Of a stretch of 64,000 nt of DNA, positions 9,537 to 18,445 are shown one piece after another. Source of the DNA: Catalinimonas sp038039535. GTDB taxonomy: Bacteria > Bacteroidota > Bacteroidia > Cytophagales > Cyclobacteriaceae. How positions within the stretch are numbered: the first letter of the stretch is position 1; each line of letters begins with the position of its first letter. The notes under the pieces are model-generated. The model did not search any database, had not been told where the DNA came from, and worked only from the letters and a program-made list of their open reading frames with translations. Both the position numbers and the translations under genes were made by a program. Location of the stretch: NCBI RefSeq assembly GCF_038039535.1, contig NZ_JBBPHP010000034.1:1-64000 (forward strand), in the 5' to 3' direction.

Positions 9537-10493
9537 ATGGCAAACAGTGTACAAATTGAAAAAATATCTTTCAATAGTATTGAGAACATGAATCAGCTTA
9601 TTTCAGGTATAAACCTTGATTCTGTTCAACTTAATGCTGATGGAACGCCAAAAGGAGAAATGTTACAAGTATCGGCACCAGAGATACAAGTTGGGTTCGG
9701 CCAGTTAAATGCTGAGTTCCGTTCCAAGGGTATCATGCACACGGATAAAGTTACTCTGGGCATCAATTTATGTTCAGAAGCAAAAATCTTACAATGGGGC
9801 CATTTATCTATGCCCGGTGATGTTTTCATTTTTCCTCCCGGAGTTGAACAAGATGCTGTTTCCATAGGAGAAATATATTTTGCAACTTTAACCATCAGTA
9901 TTGATTCACTTATCAAATATGGAGCAAGAGATATGCTATATGGAGATAAAGGCTTATGGGAACATCCATATCTGTTTAGGACATCACCTGAATTATATAC
10001 TGTCCTGCGTAAGACACTGATGCACGTAGAATCACAACTTAGGTACCCGGATTTTGCTTTGTCTGACAAGCAACTAGCATCTTTTCAATATGATTTAGTA
10101 GAATCATTTCTTTGTGGAATTGTGTATGATGAAAAACGTTGTGTTAAAAAGCATACTCTTTCTCATGCTCAAATTGTACGGCAGGCGGAAGATTGGATGG
10201 AAGGGAGGATAGCGCAATCTATACATATAGCAGACTTATGCAATGCTTTAGATATATCCAGAAGAACTTTGCAGAGGGCATTCAAAAATACGCTTGGTAT
10301 GGGGCCTGCCCATTATCTTAAACTCAAGCGTATGTCAGCAGTAAGAGCTGAGCTAAAAAACTTGGACCCTGCCATAACTACCGTTACTGATGTTGCTATG
10401 AGTTACGGATTCTGGGAGCTAGGCCGTTTTGCTGTAGAATATAGACGCATATTCAATGAAAAACCATCTGAGACTCTATACGGCTACTTTTAA
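9537..10493 (+). CDS. AraC family transcriptional regulator
   Basis: This is a soluble 318-residue AraC-type DNA-binding regulator. Residues about 1-190 form the sensory domain with a beta-rich core (KVTLGINLCSEAKIL, then PGDVFIFPPG), a cupin-like arrangement. Residues about 215-318 are the double helix-turn-helix: IADLCNALDISRRTLQRAFK is the first unit and VAMSYGFWELGRFAVEYRRIF the second, ending in the typical FNEKPSETL. It stands alone, with 530 bp of non-coding DNA behind it and then an esterase gene on the same strand. The ligand and target cannot be deduced. The start at ATG 9537 has no good alternative nearby. Confidence 0.88.
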   Translation: MANSVQIEKISFNSIENMNQLISGINLDSVQLNADGTPKGEMLQVSAPEIQVGFGQLNAEFRSKGIMHTDKVTLGINLCSEAKILQWGHLSMPGDVFIFPPGVEQDAVSIGEIYFATLTISIDSLIKYGARDMLYGDKGLWEHPYLFRTSPELYTVLRKTLMHVESQLRYPDFALSDKQLASFQYDLVESFLCGIVYDEKRCVKKHTLSHAQIVRQAEDWMEGRIAQSIHIADLCNALDISRRTLQRAFKNTLGMGPAHYLKLKRMSAVRAELKNLDPAITTVTDVAMSYGFWELGRFAVEYRRIFNEKPSETLYGYF

Positions 10494-10715
10494 CCTCATA
10501 TCGTATTGAATATTTTACGTAAACTTTAGATATGGTTCAAACAACTATACTTTTGATACTTACAAAACTGTGATTGATTTTTTTACTTGGCACATTTTGC
10601 ATAGTAGGCTTAGAATATTAATTGTACCTTGGTTCTATATTTATAGATTAGGCTTTTTCAGAAATAAAAAGTCATAGTATACATTTTGTCAATTTGACCC
10701 ATGTATATACCGACA

Positions 10716-10747
10716 TCAAGTAAATTAACTTACTTGAAGTTGTTTTT
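10716..10747 (+). terminator. Hairpin with T-run
   Basis: TCAAGTAA (10716-10723) and TTACTTGA (10730-10737) form an 8-bp stem with a 6-nt loop, followed by AGTTGTTTTTTTA. It lies about 220 bp after the AraC stop, so it ends either a long 3' UTR or an unseen small transcript. The rest of 10494-11026 shows nothing I recognise. Confidence 0.5.
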
Positions 10748-11026
10748 TTATTGTTATAGTCTTAAAGATGTTTCCTCTAGAAGAGTAACCTAAAGTAGAT
10801 AACGCTTAATGGTATACGTATTGCCGAAGTGCTGAATTAACATTAATGTAAACTATAGTTCTGCCCAAGTTTCCTCTCAGTTATTTTAATTAGGTAAAGA
10901 AAAATGAAGTTGATTGTTGTGAGTCAATTAAACTACAACAATTTAAAAATACTTGAATTATTGTGTCCAAAAGAAAAATCAAAGCCAGTGATGAATATTA
11001 AGATTTAGCCAGAAAAAGATAAAATT

Positions 11027-12034
11027 ATGAAAAGAGTGTTTATCTCTATTCTATTGGGTGTTGTTGTATTAGCCCTGGTTGGTTTTGTTGCCTTTGAAGT
11101 AAGCCCGTGGCCTTATGCACTTTTGATTCGTAAAGCATTTACTGAAGGAGCAGAAAAGACCAGTTCAGCACTGGAAAAGCACGTGCCTGAGGGTATAACA
11201 GCTGTCCTCAATGAGCAATATGATAAAAATGATTCCGATGCATTTCTGGATGTATATTTTCCTACTGCTATTGAACAAACGCAAGACTTACTTCCTGCTA
11301 TCGTTTGGGTGCACGGAGGGGGATTTGTTTCAGGCAGTAAAGAAGAAGTGGCTAATTATTGCAAAATACTCGCCAGTAAGGGGTATACAGTTGTTTCAGT
11401 GAATTATTCCATTGCACCTGAAGAAACATACCCGACCCCTGTACGGCAAACTAATGCTGCTCTTGCCTATTTGGCGCAACATGCTCAACGGCTTCATATT
11501 GATGCTGCTCACTTCATCCTGGCCGGGGACTCTGCGGGTGCGAACATTGTAGCACAGCTTGCCAACATTCACCATCTGCCTTCATATGCTGCCCTAATGA
11601 ATATTGCACCTTCTATTTCAGGCTCTCAGTTAACAGGTCTTATACTATTTTGTGGTCCTTACGATATTCACGAAGATGCACTTAGGGGAGAGTATGGTAA
11701 ATTCCTGGAAGCCATGCTTTGGGCATACAGTGGCAGTAAAAACTTTATGAACGACCCGGATTTTGCTACCATTAAGATCATTGAATATGTTACCGACTCT
11801 TATCCTCCAGTATTTATTTCTGCAGGTAATGCTGACCCTTTGCTATTATATTCTAAGGATATGGCCGAAGCACTTAACAGCCATGGTGTACAGGTAGAAA
11901 CACTTTTTTTTCCATCTGATTATACTCCCGCGCTGCCTCATGAATATCAATTTAACCTAGATACTGATGCAGGTCAGTTAGCACTTGATCGGGTGCTGAC
12001 GTTCTTGTCGGGTCTTGATTTGAAACCTAAATGA
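11027..12034 (+). CDS. Alpha/beta hydrolase, HSL/carboxylesterase type, membrane-anchored
   Basis: This is an esterase or lipase-like enzyme of the hormone-sensitive lipase group. HGGGF at 96-100 is the oxyanion-hole motif. GDSAG at 167-171 holds the nucleophile Ser169. Asp270 (AGNADPL) and His305 (LPHEY) complete the triad. Residues 5-24 are a hydrophobic signal anchor, so it acts outside the cytoplasm. The chain of 335 residues is the usual length. An HdeD-family gene follows after 49 bp on the same strand and is probably cotranscribed. The substrate is likely a short-chain ester; nothing in the sequence narrows it further. Confidence 0.87.
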   Translation: MKRVFISILLGVVVLALVGFVAFEVSPWPYALLIRKAFTEGAEKTSSALEKHVPEGITAVLNEQYDKNDSDAFLDVYFPTAIEQTQDLLPAIVWVHGGGFVSGSKEEVANYCKILASKGYTVVSVNYSIAPEETYPTPVRQTNAALAYLAQHAQRLHIDAAHFILAGDSAGANIVAQLANIHHLPSYAALMNIAPSISGSQLTGLILFCGPYDIHEDALRGEYGKFLEAMLWAYSGSKNFMNDPDFATIKIIEYVTDSYPPVFISAGNADPLLLYSKDMAEALNSHGVQVETLFFPSDYTPALPHEYQFNLDTDAGQLALDRVLTFLSGLDLKPK

Positions 12035-12083
12035 CCAAAATATAACTACTTAGAAAAATCCTAACCTTTTAATTTTTTCCATC

Positions 12084-12743
12084 ATGAACACCTTATCATT
12101 AAAAACGGCAGTGAACTCAGTAAAACACTGGTACATTCCTCTTGTTGTCGGCATCTTATTGATATTGGTTGGAATTTATGTGTTTACCACACCAACAGCC
12201 TCATATCTGGCTTTGTCAGTAGTTTTTAGCTTGTCTTTTCTAGTATCAGGTATTCTGCAAGTCATCTTTTCAGTTGCTAACAGGCAAGAGATAGACAGTT
12301 GGGGGTGGTACTTAGCTGGAGGAGTTCTCTACACTTTAGTGGGCATCTTATTGCTAGCACGGCCTGAAATATCATTGGCAACCTTACCTTTTGTGGTAGG
12401 TTTTTTTGTGCTATTCCATTCAGTCAACGCTCTTGGCTGGGCCTATGACTTAAAAAATATGGGTATTATTAACTGGGGTAACATAGCAACAGTAAGTGTT
12501 TTAGGGATTATTTTTTCTTTTATTCTACTTTGGAACCCTTTGTTTGCGGGCCTTTCCCTGGTTTTTTGGACAGGCATAGCATTTGTATTTGCCGGGAGCG
12601 GTGCCATAATGGTTTCTTTAAAACTGAAAAAAATAAAGGATCTACCCAATAAGCTTTCCGATGAGCTGAAAAGCCGTATCAAAAGTGTAACCAGAGAATA
12701 CCAGGAAATGATGAGCCAAACTACGGCTAAACAACCTCATTAG
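12084..12743 (+). CDS. HdeD family (DUF308) membrane protein
   Basis: This 219-residue protein has six hydrophobic helices in three hairpins, with the repeated pattern 'LVVGILLILVGIYVF ... P' and 'GVLYTLVGILLLARP' typical of DUF308/HdeD proteins. HdeD is linked to acid resistance in Escherichia coli; most other members have no known function. The C-terminal 45 residues form a charged cytoplasmic tail (KLKKIKDLPNKLSDELKS). A second, shorter HdeD-type gene lies at 41949-42383. The esterase upstream is 49 bp away. Confidence 0.85.
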   Translation: MNTLSLKTAVNSVKHWYIPLVVGILLILVGIYVFTTPTASYLALSVVFSLSFLVSGILQVIFSVANRQEIDSWGWYLAGGVLYTLVGILLLARPEISLATLPFVVGFFVLFHSVNALGWAYDLKNMGIINWGNIATVSVLGIIFSFILLWNPLFAGLSLVFWTGIAFVFAGSGAIMVSLKLKKIKDLPNKLSDELKSRIKSVTREYQEMMSQTTAKQPH

Positions 12744-12808
12744 CAAAGATTGACAAAGGGGAAGCCGAAAACACACAGAGTAGGCGCTAATTCTATACGT
12801 TATTTGCA

Positions 12809-12947
12809 ATGACAAGCCTTATCATCGCAATTATTGAACGGAAAGCTCAGGCCATTGAAATTCTCAAGGATATAAAGCAGAATTGAAAAATACCAAAGCA
12901 AAACCAGCTCCCTGAAAAAGCAACTGGAACAATTTGAGCATCAATAA
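12809..12947 (+). pseudogene. Possible remnant of a small coiled-coil protein gene
   Basis: ATG 12809 reads MTSLIIAIIERKAQAIEILK and stops early. The neighbouring frame continues GYKAELKNTKAK, and a third frame ends SLKKQLEQFEHQ with a stop at 12945-12947. The three pieces join into a plausible amphipathic coiled coil if two indels are allowed. No family is recognised. The rest of 12744-13088 is non-coding. Confidence 0.25.
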
Positions 12948-13088
12948 AATGCTTTTCTATCTCTCAAACTGTAGGGAGAACGCCATCCCGATGTAGGAGT
13001 AATACGATAGACGGTGTATATGATACGCGGATAGATTTACAACTCTGTAGCAATACTCATCATTGTTCTAACCTAACTTATCATCAAA

Positions 13089-14573
13089 ATGAATAAAGAT
13101 ACACTCGGAAAAAACAGGAGGAATTTTATCAAAAGAGCCGGTGCTACCGGCTTAGGTGTGCTGACTGCCACCGCACATCATACTGCTTCTGCTGAGCAAT
13201 TTGGCTATTCATCCAAGCCCTCTGACGAAAAATTTTTTCCTAACGACTTTTTATGGGGCACTGCCACTGCTGCCTATCAGGTAGAAGGAGCAGTGAAGGA
13301 AGATGGGCGTGGTGTTTCTATATGGGATACTTTTGCCCATACACCCGGAAAAATCAAAAACGGAGCCAATGCAGACGTGGCAGTTGATATGTATCACCGT
13401 TATAAAGAAGATGTACAACTGATGAAGGCTCTGGGGGCACAGACTTACCGATTTTCCATTTCTTGGCCCCGAGTATTTCCTGAGGGAGTAGGTACTCCTA
13501 ATCCAAAAGGTTTAGACTTTTACAACCGCCTAATAGACGAACTGCTTACTCATGACATCACGCCCTTTGCTACGCTTTATCATTGGGATTTACCTGATTA
13601 TTTGCAAACTACTTATGGTGGATGGCAGTCCAAGAAAACTTCCGAAGCTTTTGCCAACTATGCAGGCTATGTAGCCGAAAAACTGAGCGACAGGGTGCGC
13701 CATTTTTTTACAATAAATGAGATGTTTACCTTCGTTGAATGGGGGCACGGAACGGGATTATTAGCTCCCGGGCTGAAGTTACCACCCGGAAAATTAAACC
13801 AGGTTAGACATCATGTAGTATTGGCACATGGCCTTGCGATGCAGGCCATCAAGACCAAAAGTAGGCAGGGTACCCAAGCAGGACCGGCTGAAAATATTAC
13901 CAATGCGGTGCCTGCTTTTGAAACACCAGAAAATATAAAAGCAGCGGAGATAGCCACCCGGGAATTGAATGCCGGATACCTCACTGTGATGCTGGAAGGA
14001 AAATACACTGACGCCTTTCTGGAGTCAGCTGGAGCTAATGCTCCTCAATTTACTGATGAAGAATTAAAAATCATAGGCACGCCTACCGACTTTGTTGGTA
14101 TTAATGTATACATGCCCAGCCATTATGTGATGGCGAGTAGCAATGCACAGCAATATGAATTATTGCCTTTTTCAAAAATCCATCCCAAAATGGCATCACC
14201 CTGGCACCTTATCGGGCCTGAAGCTTTGTATTGGTCGCCAAAGCATGTACAAAAGTTATGGGGGGCAAAATCCATTTACATCACCGAAAATGGTTGTGGA
14301 GCCGGAGATGAACTGAGAGATGATGGAAAAGTGTATGATACCGATCGCATCATGTTTTTGCGTAACTATCTTACCCAGCTACAGAGGGCGATTCAGGAAG
14401 GAGTACCTGTAAAAGGTTACTTCCACTGGAGTCTTATGGATAACTTTGAATGGGTAGGAGGATATGAAACCCGTTTCGGGCTGTATTATGTAGACTATTC
14501 AAATCTCAAACGCATACCAAAGTTAAGTGCTTCCTTTTTTAAGGAAGTAGTTACTGCTAATAAAGTGGTTTGA
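13089..14573 (+). CDS. GH1 beta-glucosidase with Tat signal
   Basis: This is a family 1 glycoside hydrolase (beta-glucosidase/beta-galactosidase type), predicted to be exported folded. A twin-arginine motif (NRRNFIKRAG) opens the chain and the signal ends near residue 35. The N-terminal GH1 signature FLWGTATAAYQVEGA starts at residue 54. The acid/base is Glu211 in FTINEMF, where most GH1 enzymes have NEP rather than NEM. The nucleophile is Glu400 in YITENGCG. The aglycone/glycone residues WSLMDNFEW near 447 are conserved. At 494 residues it is full length. Most bacterial GH1 enzymes are cytoplasmic, so the Tat signal is noteworthy. A pair of porin genes follows. Confidence 0.92.
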   Translation: MNKDTLGKNRRNFIKRAGATGLGVLTATAHHTASAEQFGYSSKPSDEKFFPNDFLWGTATAAYQVEGAVKEDGRGVSIWDTFAHTPGKIKNGANADVAVDMYHRYKEDVQLMKALGAQTYRFSISWPRVFPEGVGTPNPKGLDFYNRLIDELLTHDITPFATLYHWDLPDYLQTTYGGWQSKKTSEAFANYAGYVAEKLSDRVRHFFTINEMFTFVEWGHGTGLLAPGLKLPPGKLNQVRHHVVLAHGLAMQAIKTKSRQGTQAGPAENITNAVPAFETPENIKAAEIATRELNAGYLTVMLEGKYTDAFLESAGANAPQFTDEELKIIGTPTDFVGINVYMPSHYVMASSNAQQYELLPFSKIHPKMASPWHLIGPEALYWSPKHVQKLWGAKSIYITENGCGAGDELRDDGKVYDTDRIMFLRNYLTQLQRAIQEGVPVKGYFHWSLMDNFEWVGGYETRFGLYYVDYSNLKRIPKLSASFFKEVVTANKVV

Positions 14574-14676
14574 TCCAGAGTAGTAAAAAAATTCTTCAAG
14601 AGATAGGTTAAGGATTTACTTCCTAATCTGCTTCTGCTATAAGCCATTAAAATTTTTTTTACAGCCCGTTACCTAC

Positions 14677-15972
14677 ATGTATTTAAAGATAAACTTATAC
14701 CCTCGCTTTTCTGTCATCAGTATACTGGTTTGTGTTTCCATAAGCGTCTATGCCCAGATTCCTTCTTTACCTCCAGATGAAGAGAGTGATGTACACTTTT
14801 ATGGTAGCGGTTTACTCATTAAGGAAACAAAAAATGCTTCTTTAAGCGTAAGCTTGTTCGGTACTACTAGGTATCTGAACCAAAGAGGGCTAGAGGATTC
14901 TTATACATTTGCTGATGGAAATATTATTTCACTGGATAAACGGAATGACGTTCAGTTTCAGAAGGTAATGCTTTACTTTAAAGGTTGGTTGTATAATCCT
15001 AAATTTCGTTACCTTTTTTATGCATGGACTTCTAACACTAACCTTGGATTGGGTGCCCAGGTGGTAGTGGGAGGTAATTTCCAGTACGAGATCAAACCTT
15101 ACCTTGATGTGGGTGTGGGCATTGGAGGATTACCCAGCTCGCGTGCTATGTATGGGCAATGGCCTGGCTGGTTAAGGCAAGATGCCCGTCCTATGGCCGA
15201 AGAATTTTTTAGGGCATCGTTTACTACCGGAATATGGGCACAGGGAGCAATTACTGACAATATTTTCTATAAAACTATGCTGGGCAATAACCTCAGCCAG
15301 TTGGGGGTAGATGCCGGACAATTGGACAATGATTTTGATAGTTTTTCAGCAGCGTTGTGGTGGACAACAGGAAACTTCGGTCGCTACGCTCCCTATGGAG
15401 ATTACGAGCACCATGAATCATTAGCTACTATGCTGGGTGCTGCCTACACCCGTAGCAATGAAACACCGCAAAGCCAGCCAGGCACAGAAGACCCGGAAAA
15501 CAGCCAGATTCGTCTGTCAGATGGAAGAACCATTTTTAACAGAGGAGTATTCGGCCCCGATGTGCAGGTAACCAAAGCCACATACCAGATGAATTCTATC
15601 AATGGAAGTGTGAAATACCAGGGATTTTCCGCATCGGCTGAATATTACTTAAGGTGGGTAAGCAACTTCAGGACGAATAATAATGCACCTGTGGATCATT
15701 TATTTGACAGTGGTTTTTATCTGAAAAGCTCCTATATGCTGGTAAAAAAAACGCTCATGGGATATGCCTTTGGGTCTAAAATCTTTGGTGAATATGGAGA
15801 TCCCTATGAGTTAGGACTTGGAGTCAACTGGTATGCGTTTAAGGATAAATCTTTCAGGATAAATACTGAGCTCATACATGTTGATAATTCTCCTGTTGGC
15901 TATTTCAGTTATCCTATGGTGGTGGGTGCTCAGGGTGTCATCTTCATGCTTAATCTAGAACTGTTCTATTAA
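14677..15972 (+). CDS. Outer-membrane porin-like protein
   Basis: This 431-residue protein has a signal peptide ending near residue 26 (SVYAQ) and a long run of alternating aromatic/hydrophobic strands with Gly/Asn turns, ending in LELFY. These features indicate a 14-18 strand outer-membrane barrel. Segments such as FKGWLYNPKFRYLFYAWTSN and FFRASFTTGIWAQGA resemble OprO/OprP-like porins found in Bacteroidota. The specificity is unknown. The next gene is a second porin about 75 bp away, and a glutaminase follows, so the pair may supply that enzyme or take up its products. Confidence 0.65.
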   Translation: MYLKINLYPRFSVISILVCVSISVYAQIPSLPPDEESDVHFYGSGLLIKETKNASLSVSLFGTTRYLNQRGLEDSYTFADGNIISLDKRNDVQFQKVMLYFKGWLYNPKFRYLFYAWTSNTNLGLGAQVVVGGNFQYEIKPYLDVGVGIGGLPSSRAMYGQWPGWLRQDARPMAEEFFRASFTTGIWAQGAITDNIFYKTMLGNNLSQLGVDAGQLDNDFDSFSAALWWTTGNFGRYAPYGDYEHHESLATMLGAAYTRSNETPQSQPGTEDPENSQIRLSDGRTIFNRGVFGPDVQVTKATYQMNSINGSVKYQGFSASAEYYLRWVSNFRTNNNAPVDHLFDSGFYLKSSYMLVKKTLMGYAFGSKIFGEYGDPYELGLGVNWYAFKDKSFRINTELIHVDNSPVGYFSYPMVVGAQGVIFMLNLELFY

Positions 15973-16047
15973 ATGAAGTAAACGGTATCCAACTTGTCAA
16001 TTATGATATTTTCCAAACTGATACACACTTTAAATTCGCATATACTC

Positions 16048-17259
16048 ATGAGAATTTTACGTATACGAACCCTTCTCTGCGCAATAGTGATGATGCTGAC
16101 TTTTTTTTGTGCACTACACGCCCAGGAAGATGCGCCAAAACACAGTATGGAAATCTACGGCCATATCATGTTGGATGCAGGCTATAATTTTGATCAGGTT
16201 GATCCGGATTGGTTTGATATAGTTCGCCCAACTCGTCTGCCAGCCTTTGAAAACCAGTATGGTACGGATGGTAATGTCTACTTCTCTGTGCGTCAAACCC
16301 GACTTGGTTTCAAAACCTATTCAGAAACACCATTGGGAGAACTGTTTACTTTTTTTGAATTTGAAATGTTTGGCACAGGGGCTGATGCCGGGCAAACTAC
16401 CTTCCGTTTGCGGCATGCATATGCTGAACTCGGACAAATAGGGGTAGGGCAATACTGGAGTCCTTTTATGGATATTGATGTGTTTCCAAATACACTTGAA
16501 TACTGGGGACCCAATGGTATGGTACTTTTCCGTAATGTACAATTTCGTTACATGCCCATTCAAGGGGATACCCGGTTGACAATTGCGTTGGAAAGACCAG
16601 GCGCCAGTGCCGACCAGGGGATATATACTGATAGAATTGAGCTGGAAGGGGTATCATTCAGGTTTCCCTTACCCGATCTTTCCGCAGAGTACCGCCAGGC
16701 CACAGATTGGGGGTATATGGAAGTAGCGGGCATGTTGCGAAGTATAAGATGGGAAGATCAGAATAACGATGGTATTGATCTAAGTGGTAGTGCCGTAGGC
16801 TGGGGAATAAATTTAAGTACAAATGTCAATATTGGGCAAAGCAGTGTCTTTAAAGGTCAGGTGGTGTATGGTGAAGGGGTAGAAAACTATATGAATGATG
16901 CTACAGCGGATATTGGTATTGAGAATACTGATGATGCTGCCGCTCCGGTAGAAGGAGTAGCGCTCCCTATGTTGGGGATTGTAGCTTTTCTGGATCACCG
17001 CTGGAATGAACGTTTTACCTCATCTGTCGGATATTCATTATTTGACATCAACAATTCGAATGCACAGTCCGATAATGCTTTCTCCAGTGGTAGCTATGTA
17101 CTAGCAAACTTGTTGTTTTACCCGGTGGAAAGAGTAATGGCTGGTGTTGAGTATCAATGGGCACACCGAGAGAATTTTAATGATGGATGGAGTACCTCAA
17201 TGACTAAAATTCAATTCTCTTTCAAGTACAATTTCACTCATACCTTCTTCAAAAATTAA
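16048..17259 (+). CDS. DcaP-like porin
   Basis: This barrel protein resembles the DcaP family of trimeric outer-membrane channels, which import small organic acids. After a signal peptide (MRILRIRT to LHAQ) come the hallmark 'EIYGHIMLDAGYNF', an 'SVRQTRLGF' strand, and FFEFEMFG. The frame is open from TTG 15994 and ATG 16003, but ATG 16048 gives the cleanest signal peptide. The terminal residues (FKYNFTHTFFKN) are barrel-like. It sits 22 bp before an exported glutaminase, so the two are likely cotranscribed. The family is fairly sure; the substrate is not. Confidence 0.75.
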   Translation: MRILRIRTLLCAIVMMLTFFCALHAQEDAPKHSMEIYGHIMLDAGYNFDQVDPDWFDIVRPTRLPAFENQYGTDGNVYFSVRQTRLGFKTYSETPLGELFTFFEFEMFGTGADAGQTTFRLRHAYAELGQIGVGQYWSPFMDIDVFPNTLEYWGPNGMVLFRNVQFRYMPIQGDTRLTIALERPGASADQGIYTDRIELEGVSFRFPLPDLSAEYRQATDWGYMEVAGMLRSIRWEDQNNDGIDLSGSAVGWGINLSTNVNIGQSSVFKGQVVYGEGVENYMNDATADIGIENTDDAAAPVEGVALPMLGIVAFLDHRWNERFTSSVGYSLFDINNSNAQSDNAFSSGSYVLANLLFYPVERVMAGVEYQWAHRENFNDGWSTSMTKIQFSFKYNFTHTFFKN

Positions 17260-17281
17260 ATTTTATTAAACGACTACATTT

Positions 17282-18352
17282 ATGAAAAGGCTAACTTATT
17301 TATCCGGCGTAGTGATGATGTTTATCATGTTGTCCGCTTCAACTGTCTCATGGGCACAGACAAAAAAGGGAAAAAACCTTACCCAGGAGGATATGCCATA
17401 TCAGGCGGCCATTGACCATGCCTATGAAAAATATAAAGATCTACAAGAAGGCAAAAACGCCGATTATATCAAAGAACTGGCTACCGTAGATCCCAATATC
17501 TATGGTATAGCCCTTGTTACCACCGAAGGTGAGGTATTTACCAAAGGCGACCTTGATTCTCATGTTTCTATCCAATCCATATCCAAAGTGTTTACACTGG
17601 CCAGAGTAATTGAAGAACAAGGGCCTAAAGCAGTAATGGATAAAATAGGCGTTGACGCTACTGGACTTCGCTTTAATTCAATTATTGCGATTGAACTGCA
17701 GAAAGGCAAGGAGATCAACCCCCTCGTTAATCCTGGAGCGATTGCAGCCACAAGTTTGGTCAGTGGTGCAGATTCGGCGGCAAAATGGCAGAATATTCTT
17801 CAGACTCACAGTGATTTTGCCGGAAGACAATTAGAAGTGAATCAGCCTGTCTACATCAGCGAAGCTGGCGACAATCTTCGCAACCAAGCTATAGCGCACT
17901 TATTAGATGCCTACGGCCGTATGTATTTTGACCCTGCACAGGCCACTGATGTGTATACCAAACAATGCGCCATCAATGTAAATGCCAGGGATCTCGCTGT
18001 GATGGCAGCTACTCTGGCCAGTGGAGGTACCAATCCAGTAACTAACAAGAAAGTGGTGTCTTCCGAAACTGCTGCGCTTACCATGTCAGTGATGGCTACT
18101 GCGGGTTTGTATGACGACTCCGGCCAGTGGCTTTATGCAGTTGGTCTACCTGGCAAAAGTGGGGTGGGGGGAGGTATCATTGCTGTGTGTCCGGGTAAAT
18201 TTGGCATTGCGGTAATTTCTCCCCCACTTAATGAGGTAGGGAACAGTGTTAAAGCCCAGAAGAGCATTTTTGAAATTGTACGTGAACTTGGAGTACATCC
18301 CTATCTAGTGAAGGATACAAATAACTCAGAGGAAGAAGTAAGAAATGAATAA
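17282..18352 (+). CDS. glsA: Serine-type glutaminase, exported
   Basis: This enzyme hydrolyses L-glutamine to glutamate and ammonia. The family core is unmistakable: SIQSISKVF carries the SxxK catalytic pair Ser99-Lys102, NPLVNPGAI follows, and ASGGTNP and GLPGKSGVGGGI lie near the C-terminus. Unlike the well-known cytoplasmic GlsA/YbaS, this one begins with a clear signal peptide (residues 1-26, ending SWAQ), so it should work in the periplasm. The chain of 356 residues equals the roughly 310-residue family plus the signal and a short linker. The DcaP-like porin gene ends 22 bp upstream. An exported amidohydrolase follows after 93 bp. Confidence 0.93.
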   Translation: MKRLTYLSGVVMMFIMLSASTVSWAQTKKGKNLTQEDMPYQAAIDHAYEKYKDLQEGKNADYIKELATVDPNIYGIALVTTEGEVFTKGDLDSHVSIQSISKVFTLARVIEEQGPKAVMDKIGVDATGLRFNSIIAIELQKGKEINPLVNPGAIAATSLVSGADSAAKWQNILQTHSDFAGRQLEVNQPVYISEAGDNLRNQAIAHLLDAYGRMYFDPAQATDVYTKQCAINVNARDLAVMAATLASGGTNPVTNKKVVSSETAALTMSVMATAGLYDDSGQWLYAVGLPGKSGVGGGIIAVCPGKFGIAVISPPLNEVGNSVKAQKSIFEIVRELGVHPYLVKDTNNSEEEVRNE

Positions 18353-18445
18353 AAAAATCAACTTTATCAAGTAGCTATCTACCTGTTGGCCTTTGTCTGC
18401 ATTGTTACTCACAGAGGTTAACAGGTTTTTAGAAACCCTAACCCA

